Made by a program: the position numbers and the translations under genes. The notes beneath the pieces are model-generated. The model ran no database searches. It was not told the origin of the DNA and was given only the letters and a program-made list of their open reading frames with translations. 64,000 nt of DNA from Cunninghamella blakesleeana (lineage: Eukaryota; Mucoromycota; Mucoromycetes; Mucorales; Cunninghamellaceae), in contig JAFCIZ010000006.1 of the NCBI GenBank assembly GCA_017871115.1, positions 1,302,001 through 1,366,000 on the forward strand. The letters run 5' to 3'. The stretch's first letter is position 1. The number at the start of each line of letters is the position of its first letter. Below, one piece after another: positions 1 through 12,297 of this stretch.

Positions 1-328
1 TGTATGTTTTTTTATTAGCTTAAATCCGAGAGTAAGGATTAGATTTTCTGATACAAAACATGATAACCCTTTATCGTTTGGCTGATTAATCCTTTGTCGG
101 AAAAATTATTCCCCTTGTACGATCTAACTTTTGGTTCAGATGATTTTTTTTAAAGGTAAATCAAATCTAATACTTATATAAATTTGTGATCTGCTGGATT
201 TTAATATTTCACTATAAAAAAAGTAACTTTATTTAAATTCAAATATATAATTTAACCTTTTTTTTTTTTCCTTTTTCCTTTTTTCTTTATTTTCCTTTTT
301 CTCTTTCTTTATCCAACAATATAGATTA
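1..328. other. upstream spacer of the first transporter gene
   Basis: No gene is visible. The stretch is AT-rich. Its last 70 bases are a pyrimidine-rich tract running up to the ATG at 329, which recurs as a leader pattern in front of several genes here and probably forms the core promoter and 5' UTR. Confidence 0.5.
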
Positions 329-1899
329 ATGACGATGGATAGGGCTAATGAAGAGCCAATTGTTAGAATAGATAACAATATACCCAGAGAAGAATCCACC
401 CAAACTATTACTGTACATACCGAAGAAATATCAGTAACCAATGATAATAATGACAGCACAAGTTATAAAAGCAATAACAATACAATTAGTGATGATTCCG
501 AACAAGAAAAAATGCAAAAATATACACATAAAGAAGGTCTTTTTCATAATCCTAAAGGATGGCTTGTGGTAATATCTACTTTTTTGGTTAATTTTTTTTG
601 TTTTGGTATGATTTTTGCGTAAGTGTTATTTCCAAATATGTTGTATTATTTGCTAATTTTTTTTAATTAATTATCCGTATTATTTTATATTTTGTATTTT
701 CATTTTATTGCTACTGCTACTACTATTATTATTATAAATAGTTGGGGGAATTTTCAGCAACTATATCTTCAAGTATACGCTGGCCAAACAGATACATTTA
801 AAATATCATTTGTTATTACTTTAGCCTCATCAATCTTACTTTCAAGTGGAATATTTTTTACACCTGTTATTCAATTCTTAGGATACAGAGGAACTATGCT
901 CATCGGTACAGTTTTAGCTCCATTGGGGATTATCTTGTCCAGCTTTTCAACAGAACTCTGGCATATATATTTATCACAGGGAGTAGTTTTCGGTATTGGG
1001 TGTGGTTTAGGTAAATATATATTCATAAAATAATATCTTTTTTTTTTTTTCCTATAGCATCATATCAATATATTTAAATAAATATTATTTCTTCTTGAAT
1101 TAGTATTCGCTCCTTCTCTTGCTTTACCTTCACAATGGTTTGAAAAAAATAGATCGCTGGCTACAGGTAAACACACACATATATATAGTAACTGTGTAAT
1201 TATAAATGTAGTAATGTATGCTGATATTTTTTTTCCTTTTTTTTAAAAAAAAATTATATTAAAAATATTAATATAATATAGGACTGGCAGTTGCTGGTTC
1301 CGGATTAGGTAAGCAAAGTTTCTCCTTTTGTATATGAGTGTATTATATTCATATATATGCGTATGCGTTGATTGGTTAAAATAAACTTTTTTATTTATTT
1401 ATTTTTTCTTTTCTTTTTTTTAAAGGTGGACTTGCTATATCGCCAATGTCGCAAAGCTTGATTGTATCAATAGGATATCGGAATGCAATTAGGACAATTG
1501 GAGCCATGGGGTTTGGTATATTGATTATTTCAACATGTTTAGCCTTTTCTAAATACCTTCCTGGTGGTGTAAAAAGAGGAAAAGTATCTCGATTAGTTAT
1601 TATCGATACAACTATTATTGATCGTAATTTTTTATTAGTCTGCGCTTATTGTTTCTTTATACCTTTTGGCTATTTAGCTCCTTTCTTTTTGGTACCACAA
1701 TATGTTTCTTACCTTGGAGGGAGTGCTTCTCAAGGTGCAACGCTAGTTTCTATAATGTCTGCTATGAATTCAATTTGTCGGATTGTAATGGGCTTTATTG
1801 CTGATCGAATGGGAAAATTCAATACTATGGTTACATGCACTTTTCTTTCAGGTAATATAGTATATATAGGACGAATATAATTGGGCGTATCAATAACAA

Positions 1900-1940
<41 letters not shown>

Positions 1941-2261
1941 CTATATAGGTCTCTTTTCAATGCTTATTTGGCAATTTTCTTTTACACTCAACACTTATAT
2001 TGGTTTTTGTATTTTATATGGCCTTGTTAGTGGTGTCTTTGTTTCTGTAAGTTTTTTTATTATCATTTCTATTTCCATTTCTATCTTTTTTTAACCCTCC
2101 TCGCATAATACTCATTTAATTTATTTATTTTTTTAATGGTCATTAAATTTGGTTATAGTTATTACCGGTTATTCTTGCAGAAATTGTTGGTGTTGAAAAT
2201 ATACAGCGTGGTATTGGAATGAGTTATACGGTAAACAACAAAAAAAATAAAATAAAAAAAT

Positions 2262-2310
<49 letters not shown>

Positions 2311-2637
2311 AAGAAGAAAGAAAAAGCATATATAAGTGTATTGTATTCATTTTATATTCATTTTATTATTAAGATAACATTATTTGGGTCGCTATTAGGT
2401 GCACCTGTTTCTGGTGCCTTAAAGGATACTTTTGGTTGGACGGCAGGTAATAATAATAATAATAATGAAAATGATAAATAAACCTGTTAACTAAATACTT
2501 AATACTATTTTTTTTTCTTTAATATTTTCTTTTTTGTAGCTATTCAATTTTCAGGTGCACCAACTATACTTTCTGGAATTATACTTTTATATTTACGAAT
2601 GTCAAAAAGTCGTGGAAAGATTTTTACAGTCATTTAA
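329..2637 (+). CDS. MFS monocarboxylate-type transporter, copy 1
   Basis: This is a 471-aa membrane transporter of the major facilitator superfamily, closest in character to the fungal MCT/SLC16-like group. Nine exons were modelled: 329-618, 742-1010, 1104-1166, 1282-1308, 1426-1851, 1949-2046, 2159-2230, 2374-2446 and 2540-2637. Their lengths sum to 1416 nt with continuous frame. A polar acidic N-terminus of about 75 residues is followed by the conserved GWLVVISTF start of TM1, and the motif-A-like loop FIADRMGKF lies between TM8 and TM9. The protein ends shortly after TM12. It is the tandem paralogue of the next gene, same strand, 479 bp apart. The substrate cannot be read from sequence; related fungal proteins have been linked to monocarboxylate, riboflavin or unknown transport. 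An alternative ATG lies 6 nt downstream. Confidence 0.88.
1902..1937. repeat. (TA)n microsatellite in an intron
   Basis: A TA dinucleotide run of about 36 bases lies inside intron 5 of the first transporter gene. Similar runs occur in many introns of the window. Confidence 0.85.
2263..2300. repeat. (GA)n microsatellite in an intron
   Basis: A GA run of about 38 bases lies in intron 7 of the first transporter gene, between the donor at 2231 and the exon starting at 2374. Confidence 0.85.
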
Positions 2638-3116
2638 TTAGCATATTCAATAGCATATCATCATTCGACAACACACATATACTGTAGCATTTCATTTCTA
2701 TAAACTTGTTGTACCAACTATTAAATTATAATTGGTATCATTTTTTTTCTTTAGAAAGAAATAATTAACTTTAGAATTCATTATAAATAATAAATAGTAA
2801 CTATATCCTCACTACCTCTTGATGAACTATTTATATTTTTCATTTTATTTTATTTTAGAAATAAATATAATAACAAAATCATACTTTATTAGATATAGAA
2901 AAACAATAAACAATGAAATATGCATTTAAATATAGGAATTCAAATTGTGGTCAATGCAAGTATCATCAAAACAAACAATAAAAGTCATTATATAAGTGTT
3001 ATAATTCATATTGTCCACATTAGTATTATTATTTTTACTCTCTTTATTTTATTTTATATTTATCATATTTTCTTTACCATACTTTTTTTTTTATTTTTTT
3101 TATTTTTTTTCGAAGA
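2638..3116. other. spacer between the tandem transporters
   Basis: AT-rich sequence without a supported gene. It ends in a T-rich tract directly before the ATG of copy 2, like the leader of copy 1. Confidence 0.5.
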
Positions 3117-4584
3117 ATGGCATCAGTTATAGAGATACTTCCAAGTATTATTGAAGAAAGTGATGAAGATTTACGATCAACAAAAGGTATAGAAGATAGC
3201 AATGATGCGAACAGAAAAAGCGATGTTGAAAACCACAGTAGCATCAAAAGCAACGATTATAATGAAAGCTATAAAAATCCTGGTTGGTTTACTGTATTGT
3301 CAACTTTCTTGGTTTTATTTTATACTTTTGGTATTATCTTTTCGTAAGTCTTATTTCTTTTATAATAGTACTGGATATAAATAAACATTTATATGCACAT
3401 ATTTACTTCATTGTGATTATTAATTTTATGTATTTTTCTTTTTAATATATATTTAGTTTTGGTAACTTCCAGAAACTGTAAACATTTTAATAATATAAAA
3501 TAAATAAAAAAATGGTGATATTGATGGTTGATTTGTTTTTCTATTTTCTTTTTTTTTCTAATTACTATAGTTACGTTGAAGAAGTATATAGAGATCAAGT
3601 AAATGCATTTGAAATCATGTTTATTGGAGGGTTGGCATCAGCATTATTAGTTTCGAGTGGGTTATATATATCACTATTAATCAATCGTTGGGGGTATAAA
3701 ACCATTATGTTATTGGGTACTGTGATTTGTCCACTTGGTTTAATTTTATCAAGCATGTGTACAATGGTGTATCAAATATTTATATGTCAGGGTGTGATTT
3801 TCGGGATTGGAGCAGGGTTTATATTCTCAGCTACCGTTGTTTTACCTTCACCGTGGTTTTATCGACATCGCTGCTTAGCACTTGGTATCAGTTTTTCCGG
3901 AGCTGGATTTGGACCTGTTTTATTTGGACCTGTGACAAGCTTATGGAATCTTCAAATAGGGTATCGACAATGCTTACGTATATTAGGTGGTATAGGTTTT
4001 TTTATATTAGGTATGGCAACTTTATTAGTAAAAATTCACCCATCTTCATTATCATCATCAATAGCACCAGTTATATCACCATCGCCATCCTCTTCCCCCG
4101 TTACAAAAATTGAATTAACACCAGATTTATTATCATCATCATCCACACCTTCAAATTTGCCCATAGGTTTTCCATCATCATCATCATCATCGTCATCACC
4201 GTCAACTTCAACCATGACCAAACCCTTTTTTAAAAAATGGAATGGATGGAATTCACATTATTTATTGTTACTTTTCTATTCTCTATTGGTAACTTTTGGT
4301 TATCTATACCCTTATTTTGCCCTTCCTACCTATGCTAAAGATATACTTTATATGAATGATACAAATGGCTCTTTATTAATTTCTCTCATGTCTTTGTTAA
4401 ATGGTATATCGCGTATTTTTATGGGATTCATTGGTGATAGAATAGGTGCTTTGAATGCATTACTTCTATGTACCTTTATATCTGGTAAATCTATACATAC
4501 ATACCTACATACATATATATATATATAATGGACTTGAAAATAATAGTAAAAATAATAATTTAAAAATAATAATAATAATATTTA

Positions 4585-4618
<34 letters not shown>

Positions 4619-5135
4619 TTTATAATAATTTTATTACTATTATTGTATATTCATATTCATTTATAGGACTCGGTTCTAGCTTGATCTGGCAATTCTCATC
4701 CAATTTTGGTATATATATCATTTATTGTATTGTTATTGGGTTTTTCTCTGGTACTTTTACATCTTTATTACCAATTATTGTTTCTGACATAATGAATCAA
4801 GAAGCATACCAAAAATATGTGGGAATATGTTATGCCGTAAGTAAAATTAAATATATATTAGTTTAAAATGAACAAAAATGCACAAAAATGAAAACAAAAC
4901 AAAAGGAAACTACTTGGAAAAGGTTTTTTCATATATATATATATATATATATACATTATAATAGGTAACTATGGTAGGTAACTTATTTGGTGGTCCAATA
5001 GCAAGCATATTACAAGAAAGATACGGTTGGCTAAGTTCAATTCAATTTACTGGTGCGGTGTCCCTTTTAAGCGCGATAATTTTATTATTATTACGATTTT
5101 TAAGAATAGGTCATCATATATTTGTTAAGGTTTAA
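3117..5135 (+). CDS. MFS monocarboxylate-type transporter, copy 2
   Basis: This 500-aa protein is a tandem paralogue of the preceding gene. Exons are 3117-3343, 3457-3477 (21 nt), 3571-4484, 4667-4836 and 4965-5135, totalling 1503 nt. It shares the N-terminal TM1 block (GWFTVLSTFLVLFYTFG), the FGNFQKLY junction, the VFGIGAGF segment and the GFIGDRIGALNA loop. It differs by a Ser/Pro/Thr-rich insert of about 50 residues in the central cytoplasmic loop between TM6 and TM7, partly encoded by a TCA microsatellite. Exon 3 corresponds to exons 2-5 of copy 1 without introns, whereas the 21-nt exon is followed by an intron copy 1 lacks. The substrate is unknown. Proximity to an oxygenase and a P450 suggests, but does not show, a shared pathway. 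Confidence 0.88.
4564..4618. repeat. (TAA)n microsatellite in an intron
   Basis: TAA/AAT trinucleotide runs fill much of intron 3 of the second transporter. Another run lies at about 5246-5276 downstream of the gene. Confidence 0.8.
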
Positions 5136-5242
5136 AATTTTTTAAATATACTCAAGATAGTTTATCAAAATATTGATAATATGTGATCACAGCAATTAAT
5201 TAAATAAAGGCAATATGATATCATATTTTTATTTATTTATAA

Positions 5243-5276
<34 letters not shown>

Positions 5277-5571
5277 CTTAATATATATACAAAGTATGTA
5301 GTCTTATTATACTAATAATGCATAGTATTCATTTATAATAATAATAATAATAAAAAAGAAAAGAAGCCATGTTTAAGACTAGGTTTGTAATACATGTAAA
5401 TATTTATTTTGATAAGCTATCTTTTTTTTTAATATCGTCACACACAAAAAATACGCATAAATTGTTCCATACAAGTTTTAAATTTTTTTTTTTTTTTTAC
5501 TCTTTTTTTCTCCTTTTCCTTCACTTTTATTTTTCCTATATATAATATTCAAAGTATATTTAACTTTTAAT
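5136..5571. other. spacer before the dioxygenase gene
   Basis: No gene is seen. The stretch contains TAA microsatellites and ends with a strongly pyrimidine-rich tract from about 5485 to 5540, likely the promoter and leader of the gene starting at 5572. Confidence 0.5.
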
Positions 5572-7209
5572 ATGACTTTAAACGGGCGTATTATTACTCA
5601 TATTCCTACAATTGACTTGGCTAAATTAAAAACGGATCCTGTTCAAGTATCTAATGAAGTATTATCTGCCGCAAGAGATATAGGATTCCTTTATATAAGA
5701 ATCCCTCCAGAACAAAATGAACACTTGCGTATGTTTGAAAAGGTAAATAGTATATAAATATAAATTTCTTTATATAAATAAATAATTAAAATATACGTTT
5801 CTGTATCTAATAAAAAGTTTTCTTTATTATTAAATAGAGTAAAGAGTTTTTTAATTTACCAAAAGAAGAAAAAATGAAATATCCTATAGGAAGAGATACC
5901 AACCTAGGCTATTCTGCTATAAGACAAGAATCGTATGTAAAAGTTATTATTAATATATAAAAATAAATACAGAATTCTATTGCTTTTTATATATTTATAA
6001 TATTTTTCTTATTTTTGATTTTATACATAGTGTGGATCCTAACAACAATACAAAAGGGGATTTCAAAGAGTAAGTGAATTAATCAATTATTTGTATATTA
6101 CTGAATACGATACATTATTGTTTTTATTTATTTATTTATTTATTTTTATTTTTTAATTAAAGATCTTTCCATATTGGTCGATTAGTGAATGGTGGGCCTA
6201 TTCAGGATCTTCCTACACTTTTCAGTGATGATATAGAAAACTTGCGAAAATTTCAAAAGGTAGAATGAAAAAATAATAGGAGTGAAGGAAATAATAGTGG
6301 TAATAATGATACTCATATATATATATATATATATATGTATATAAATATATGTATGTATGTATGTATATGTGTATGTTTATATGTTTATATTTATCTAGCT
6401 ATGTGACTCTATCGCATGTGATATTATGGATTGCTTTTCAATTGCATTACAGGTAAAAAACAAAATAAACTAAAACGCCTCCTTCTTTATTATTTTTATT
6501 ATTACCTCTTATATATTATTATGAGTAAACTAATTTAACTATTGTTATTAATTAAATTCGTTCAGATACCAGAGGAAAAAGGTGGTCGATCTTATTTTTC
6601 ACAAAAATATATTTCAGATAACCAACCTAGTGATGTTACTAGAATATTACATTATCCTGCTTCCGATGCTTCAGATTTAAATGAAAAAAATGATATTATT
6701 CGTATTGGGAGGTAAAAATAGTAATAATAATAATAATAAAACTACCCTGCATAAATAAAAAATAATTGGATTCTTTATTTTTTTTTTTTTAAAAAAAAAA
6801 TTATTACTATATATTTTTTAGACATTCAGATTATGGATTAATTACATTATTATGGCAAAGAGAAGTTGGAGGATTACAAATACAAAGTAACGAGACAGAA
6901 GTTGTAAAAGACATGACATGGTTGGATGTACCTGTAAGAGAAGATTGTATTATTGTGAATATGGGTGATTGTTTACAATATTGGACAAATGGATATATTC
7001 GATCAACAAAGCATAGAGTCATCTTTAAAGCGGATAGTTTACATAAAGATAGGTATAGTTTGGCTTATTTTATTCAAGGAGGCCAAATTCCATTAGATCC
7101 CGTTCCCTCAGATAAAATTCCTCCTCCAAGCGATGAAAAAATCACTTTTAAAACTTCGGCAGATTACTTAGCTCATCGTTTATCTTTAACTTACAAGGAA
7201 TACTATTAA
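5572..7209 (+). CDS. 2-oxoglutarate/Fe(II)-dependent dioxygenase
   Basis: This 329-aa enzyme belongs to the isopenicillin N synthase-like/DIOX_N plus 2OG-FeII_Oxy family. Such enzymes use Fe(II), O2 and usually 2-oxoglutarate to hydroxylate or desaturate a small molecule. Exons are 5572-5742, 5838-5932, 6031-6069, 6163-6259, 6399-6452, 6566-6711 and 6822-7209 (990 nt). The iron ligands are visible as His202 and Asp204 (HSDYG) and distal His265 (STKHRVIF). The co-substrate carboxylate pair is Arg278 and Ser280 in DRYSLAYF. The N-terminal block with IPTIDLAKL and a GFLYIRIPP-like segment matches DIOX_N. Length is normal for the family. The substrate is unknown. It sits between two transporters and a convergent P450, so a small metabolic cluster is possible. 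Confidence 0.9.
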
Positions 7210-7920
7210 TAATATATATTGTTTTATATAAGTAATTACTATTATCATCAGATATAGTGTAATTATTTTTTTAAAAAAAAATCTATCTCAATTTGCTTTA
7301 AAAAAATAATTTAATAAAAACTATCCTGTAAGCTTTTCGAGCTATGAAAGCATGCATTAACTTAGTCTGCAATTATCAAATCATAATACAAATAAAGGAT
7401 ACCCAGTTCTAAAAGTTGCTTTTTCTGTGTATGAGTATACTCAGTTTTATTGTTTTGAAAACATCACAATTTTTTACTATACAATTCTACTCTAATTATT
7501 CTTTTATGCCTATAAATGAATGGTATACTACGACATGTATAAAAACTATTCATTTTGAAATCTTTTTATTACTATTGCTATTCTGTAATATTTTTATTAG
7601 TTTATATATATTATATTTTTAATCGTAAATATCTTCTTTTTTTATAAAAAATAAAACCTATACTTGAAAAAAATACTATACACTTTATATATATGTATAA
7701 ATAACTACATAATTCAACAGCCAATTACATTCTAATCATATTTATTATGTTCATTTTCTTTTCTTTTATTTTTCTTGAGAAAAATTATATTCACTATTCC
7801 ATCTCCATCTCCATTTTATTTCAATAATCCATTTATAAACAATATATTTATTTCAGATATATATCATGATTTATTTATTTTTTACTGTGATAATTTTGCG
7901 CATATATATAAATATTAAGT
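7210..7920. other. convergent spacer
   Basis: This is the region between the 3' ends of the dioxygenase and P450 genes. It is AT-rich, and one short open frame at 7416-7622 is hydrophobic and low-complexity with no coding character. No gene is supported. Confidence 0.5.
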
Positions 7921-8974
7921 TTAATAACGTTTTTCAAATATAATGTTTAAATCTTTGACAGAAGACATACCAAACACCATACCATTTTTAATAAGTTCAT
8001 TAGTATGAATTGAATCTTTAGGCAACTTCCATGTATATTTTTTCACTATTAATATATATAGAAAAAGGTTTTAATTATTTCTTCCTATTATGCTGATGAT
8101 CATTATTATTATCGTTATTATTTAATGTAAAAAAAAATAGGGTTTATACTTACATAACATAGATAATACAACGCGTTGCTCAGCAAGACTGAAGTTCATA
8201 CCTACGCAAATTCTAAAGATGTATATATGATAATAAAATCAAATAAATAAATGAAAAATAATAAAATAAAAATAAATATATAAATCAACAGGTTTTATTT
8301 AATTACCTTCCACCAGCACTGAATGGGACCCATGTTAAACCAGATGAAGCATGTTGTTCATATTCTCCCCCAGGTAAAAATCGATCGGGATTGAATTCAT
8401 GAGGATTTCTCCAAAGTTTTCCACAATGATGTAAGTTTATTATGTCACTAGCCACTTGTGTTCCTTTAGGAATAAATATTTCACCCAAATGACAATCTTC
8501 AGTAACTATATTTATTAAAATAATAAAAAAAACATGATAGTTTATTTTAATAAAATTGTTTTTTAGTATATATTTTGTATTTCTATTTAATCTTTTTTCT
8601 TATTACCTTCACGAACAGTGGTGGTGTTGACAGCAGGGTGTAATCTCATTGTTTCTTTCATAACGGCATTTATAAAGGTCATATTTTTAGTTTGTTCGGC
8701 TGTTGGTAAATTGTCCTTATGGTCATTACCTAAAATTTCAAGAGCCTCTTTACGCGCCTTTTCTTGTAAATCCTATTCATTAGAAAAGCAATAATTCATA
8801 CATGTTGGTAATTGTATCCTCCTATAATTTAATATATACATATATATTTCTTTTCCTTCTTTTTTTATATTCTCCTTTACTTGATTCTTGGCTAATTCGT
8901 AAATCATAAATGACAACGAGAACGAAGTTGTATCATGACTTTTTCAATATGTATCAAAAGAGTCCAAATACATA

Positions 8975-9029
<55 letters not shown>

Positions 9030-9961
9030 TAAAAAATAATAAAGAGAAAATAATTTTAATATTAATAAACATGTTCATACATTGTTCTTTTTTTTATTCT
9101 ATTTGATGATCTACTCACCCAGCCAAAAAGAATATACACAAATTATTCTATAATATAAATATAGAAATGTTGTAATTAATATAGCTTGCTTGATGAATAT
9201 ATATATATATATTTGTATATATTATATACATTATTCATATAACTTATAAACTTACACGTAATTCTTCATTAGATAATACAACTTGTTCGTCATTTTCACT
9301 TTCTAGCATTAGTGTTAATAAATCACGTTCGCTTTGATCTTTGACTGTATCTTGATCCAACTTTTCGGCTAAGAGTTGTTTTCTTTTATCTTCAATAATA
9401 GTGTCCATCATGTTTGTGAATTCAGTCAAGTTGTCGTGAATCTTTTGCCGTTTTGGAAAGAAGCGTAACAAAGTGGAATCAAAGAGTGGAAATACGACAA
9501 AGAAAGGGTGAAGCATTCCTTCTTTAACTGAATTATAATAGGAGACCCATTTATTATCGCGATCAACAAGCGAATTAAAATGAAATCCTATATATATATA
9601 TATAAATGTTAATAATAACATTAATGATAATAATGATAATGATAAAAGATTGTTAAAAAAAGAAAGAAAAAGTTGAAGTTAATCTTGCAACTTACCAAAA
9701 GAGGCCAGACCTAAAATAAAAATGCTTAAATTTTAAAATCATGAGCTTTAAAATACAATTCTTTTTTTTAAAAAATAAATACCTATAACATCAATAGTGA
9801 GGCGTTGAAATAAATCAGCAACTTCTACAGTTGAACCTAAATTATCAATGGTATCAAACATTTGAAGAGTCAATTCACCAAATAATTTAATTGGCATTGA
9901 TTGATTAAACGCTTTATTAGCTATCTATTATTTATATATAAAAAATAAAATCAAAAAATAA

Positions 9962-9999
<38 letters not shown>

Positions 10000-10706
10000 A
10001 CATGTATATAATATTTATCAAACGATTTGCTTATAAATGGGTTTTTATACGAACCTTTCGATGTCTTTTCCAATCTGATCCATTCAAAGTTAAAATACTA
10101 TCACCACCTATGTATCGATGGATCAAAGTTCCAGGCAGACCTCGATTTAAATCAGATTTTGGGTAAGTTTCTAAAAAATAGAAATAAGAAAAATGAGAAT
10201 ATATATTTTTGCGTAAAAATTAATCGTTATTCAATGATTCATTCTAACCTGATTTTAATAATAATTGTTTAGTAGCAATGGGATCAGTTAATTGAACAGA
10301 CCAGAATCCAATAGATGGTTGCTAATATATATAGAGATCGTGATTAGTAAAATAATACAAGTACATGCACTCTTTTCATCATCATCATCATCAATAATAA
10401 TAATATTACCACAAAAGCACCTGGAGAATCTTTCATTAAAGGTGAAATAATATTTTTTGTATATTGATTTACACTCATATCAGAAAAAGCAGCTTTCATA
10501 TACGTATAAAAATTAACGTGAGGCAAATGGCGTAATTGAGGAGGAGGTTGGCTGATTTTTTTATGAATAGTATATAATAAAGTAAGGATAGTAGCCGTAA
10601 AAATAGAATAGCTTGCACCCTTTTTTGTGCTGATTTTTAATAGAATATATTTTAAATAATCATTCGTTAATAGTTTATTATTTTGTATTATTGATAAAAT
10701 ACTCAT
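7921..10706 (-). CDS. cytochrome P450 monooxygenase
   Basis: This is a 536-aa microsomal-type P450. Twelve exons on the minus strand were modelled: 10706-10410, 10321-10249, 10170-10055, 9924-9783, 9710-9696 (15 nt), 9587-9256, 9147-9119, 8938-8881, 8772-8607, 8505-8307, 8212-8154 and 8045-7921. They total 1611 nt. Near the N-terminus lie a hydrophobic anchor and a Pro-rich hinge (QPPPQLRHLP). The C-helix is GSDWKRHRK, the I-helix AGHDTT (334-339) and the K-helix ExxR is Glu394-Arg397 (KETMRLH). The heme loop FSAGGRICVG has its ligand at Cys478, with Arg and Cys joined across an intron. All catalytic signatures are intact. The family and substrate are not assigned; the I-helix and KETMRLHP regions resemble fatty-acid-oxidising and CYP3/CYP4-clan P450s. 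Two donors are atypical (GTTAGA, GTTCGT). Confidence 0.9.
8979..9029. repeat. (TTA)n microsatellite in an intron
   Basis: A TTA run of about 50 bases lies in the P450 intron between the exons at 8938 and 9119. A TA run at about 9966-9995 lies in another intron of the same gene. Confidence 0.85.
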
Positions 10707-11231
10707 TTTTTATTTTTATTTTATTTTTTATTTAAGAAACAAAAAAAAAAGAATAAATTTTTTAATATAAATCTTTTTTTATTTTGAATAGAAAATTATG
10801 TTTTAGTATGTGTTACAATCGAAAATCGGCCCGTTTTTCGGAGCGAATTAAATTTAATTCAACTTGCAAACTACTTGAGGAAATTATTCGCAATCATTCC
10901 AATTTTTCTCTCTCCTACTGTACAAGTTTTATTTATACTTTTATTTTTTATTTTTATTTTCAGTATTTGTTTTTATTATTTACAAAGATGATAATTTTCC
11001 CAGGAATATTTTATAAGGAAAATTGATAAATGAAAGTTGTATTTATATTGATATCAAGTGATCTTTATCTCATCTCACTTTACTTTACCATTCATTAAAA
11101 AAAAACTTGAATCAAGTCATTGGTGTAAGTATTAAAAAGTAACTTTTGTTTTATTTTAAAAGTAAAATTTTATCGTAGTGCATGGAGTATAATTATTTCC
11201 ATATATATATATTAAAATAAATCCAAAATAG

Positions 11232-11292
11232 TTTTTTAATTTAATCCGCAAAATAATTTTTTGATTTAATCCGCAAAATGATTTTTTGATTT
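11232..11292. repeat. 25-bp direct tandem repeat
   Basis: Two copies of a 25-base unit (11232-11256 and 11257-11281, two mismatches) and 11 bases of a third share the core TTTAATCCGCAAAAT. The function is unknown. Confidence 0.8.
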
Positions 11293-11383
11293 CCAAATCA
11301 TTAAACCACAAAGTAAAATTAATGATAGATCATTAATTGTATGAATATATAAATAATTTATATAGGTCTAATATAACTATTGA

Positions 11384-11423
<40 letters not shown>

Positions 11424-12158
11424 TCAACAAGAAGGAATAAAAAAATATGTATAGTAGAAATATGTTTACATATCTCTTACCATATATAACGTTTTCCTAA
11501 GGTTTAATTATTAAACTCAGGATATGACTTAAAAGGTCTACACTTTAGTGAAGATCTATTATCTTATTTTAAAATTAAAAGTTGCAGACTGTGTTATTTT
11601 AAAAATAAATTTCAAAGAACATTTTTTTTATTATTGTATATATTTATTTAATTTACTTATAAACATTATAATTTTAAAAAAGAAAAATCGAGAGTAGAGA
11701 AAAAAGATTGGTGGAATGTTTTTAAATTTATATTTTCATTAGTTGCGGTCGGGACTTTAAAAAAATCTATCACTGTAACTTACAAAATCAAAACTAGCCT
11801 TCCTTGCTTAAAAAATTAATATATATATTATTTTATTTTTTATTATAAATGATGATATTTTAATATATTATTAATATTATTTGTTAGGCACTAAATTTCT
11901 CAATAAAAAAAATCATGTATATATATTATACAGTAATATAATATATATATATATATATATATAAATTAAAAAAAAAGAGTATATTCATTATATTATCGCA
12001 CAATAAAATAAAAATAAAGGAGAGGGGGAAAGAAAGAAAGAAAGAAAGAGTGAAAGAAAGAAAGAAATAAAAAGGAAAAGAAAAAAAGTTAAACTGTCAA
12101 AATGAGGATAAAAGAAAAGGATGTAGTGCATGTGAAGATTTAAAAAAGAAAAAGTAGA

Positions 12159-12186
12159 TGACGCCAATAACCAATTATAAAAAATA
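12159..12186 (+). promoter_or_regulatory. candidate promoter module of the ETF alpha gene
   Basis: A TGACG half-site at 12159-12163, CCAAT boxes at 12164-12168 and 12171-12175, and a TATAA-like stretch from 12176 lie 110-140 bp before the ATG at 12298. CCAAT boxes bind the HAP/NF-Y complex, which activates respiratory genes in fungi, so the fit is plausible but inferred. Confidence 0.45.
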
Positions 12187-12297
12187 GCGGATTTTAAACC
12201 CTCCCCCGCAACTTATAATTTTTTTGTTTCGCCCTTTTTTTTTTCTTTTTTCTTTCGACCCTTCTCTCTTTTTTTCAATTTACTATAAAATAAAAAT

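Larger units (their letters stand above)
10707..12297. other. divergent spacer between P450 and ETF alpha genes
   Basis: No supported gene. The spacer holds CGG half-sites near 10827-10841 upstream of the P450, a 25-bp tandem repeat at 11232-11292, a TA run at about 11387-11420, and a purine-rich stretch at 12016-12090. An 80-codon open frame at 10784-11026 is low-complexity at its end and is not called. Confidence 0.5.

Noticed and set aside
229..459. Minus-strand ORF overlapping the first transporter start
   Set aside because: It is the antisense of a pyrimidine-rich leader and coding exon; its Lys-rich tail is a translation of the leader.
7416..7622. 68-codon hydrophobic ORF
   Set aside because: AT-biased Phe/Ile/Leu composition, no splice support and no family resemblance.
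10784..11026. 80-codon ORF upstream of the P450
   Set aside because: It lies in a promoter region and the second half is low-complexity Phe/Tyr; the first half was considered but has no supporting exon.
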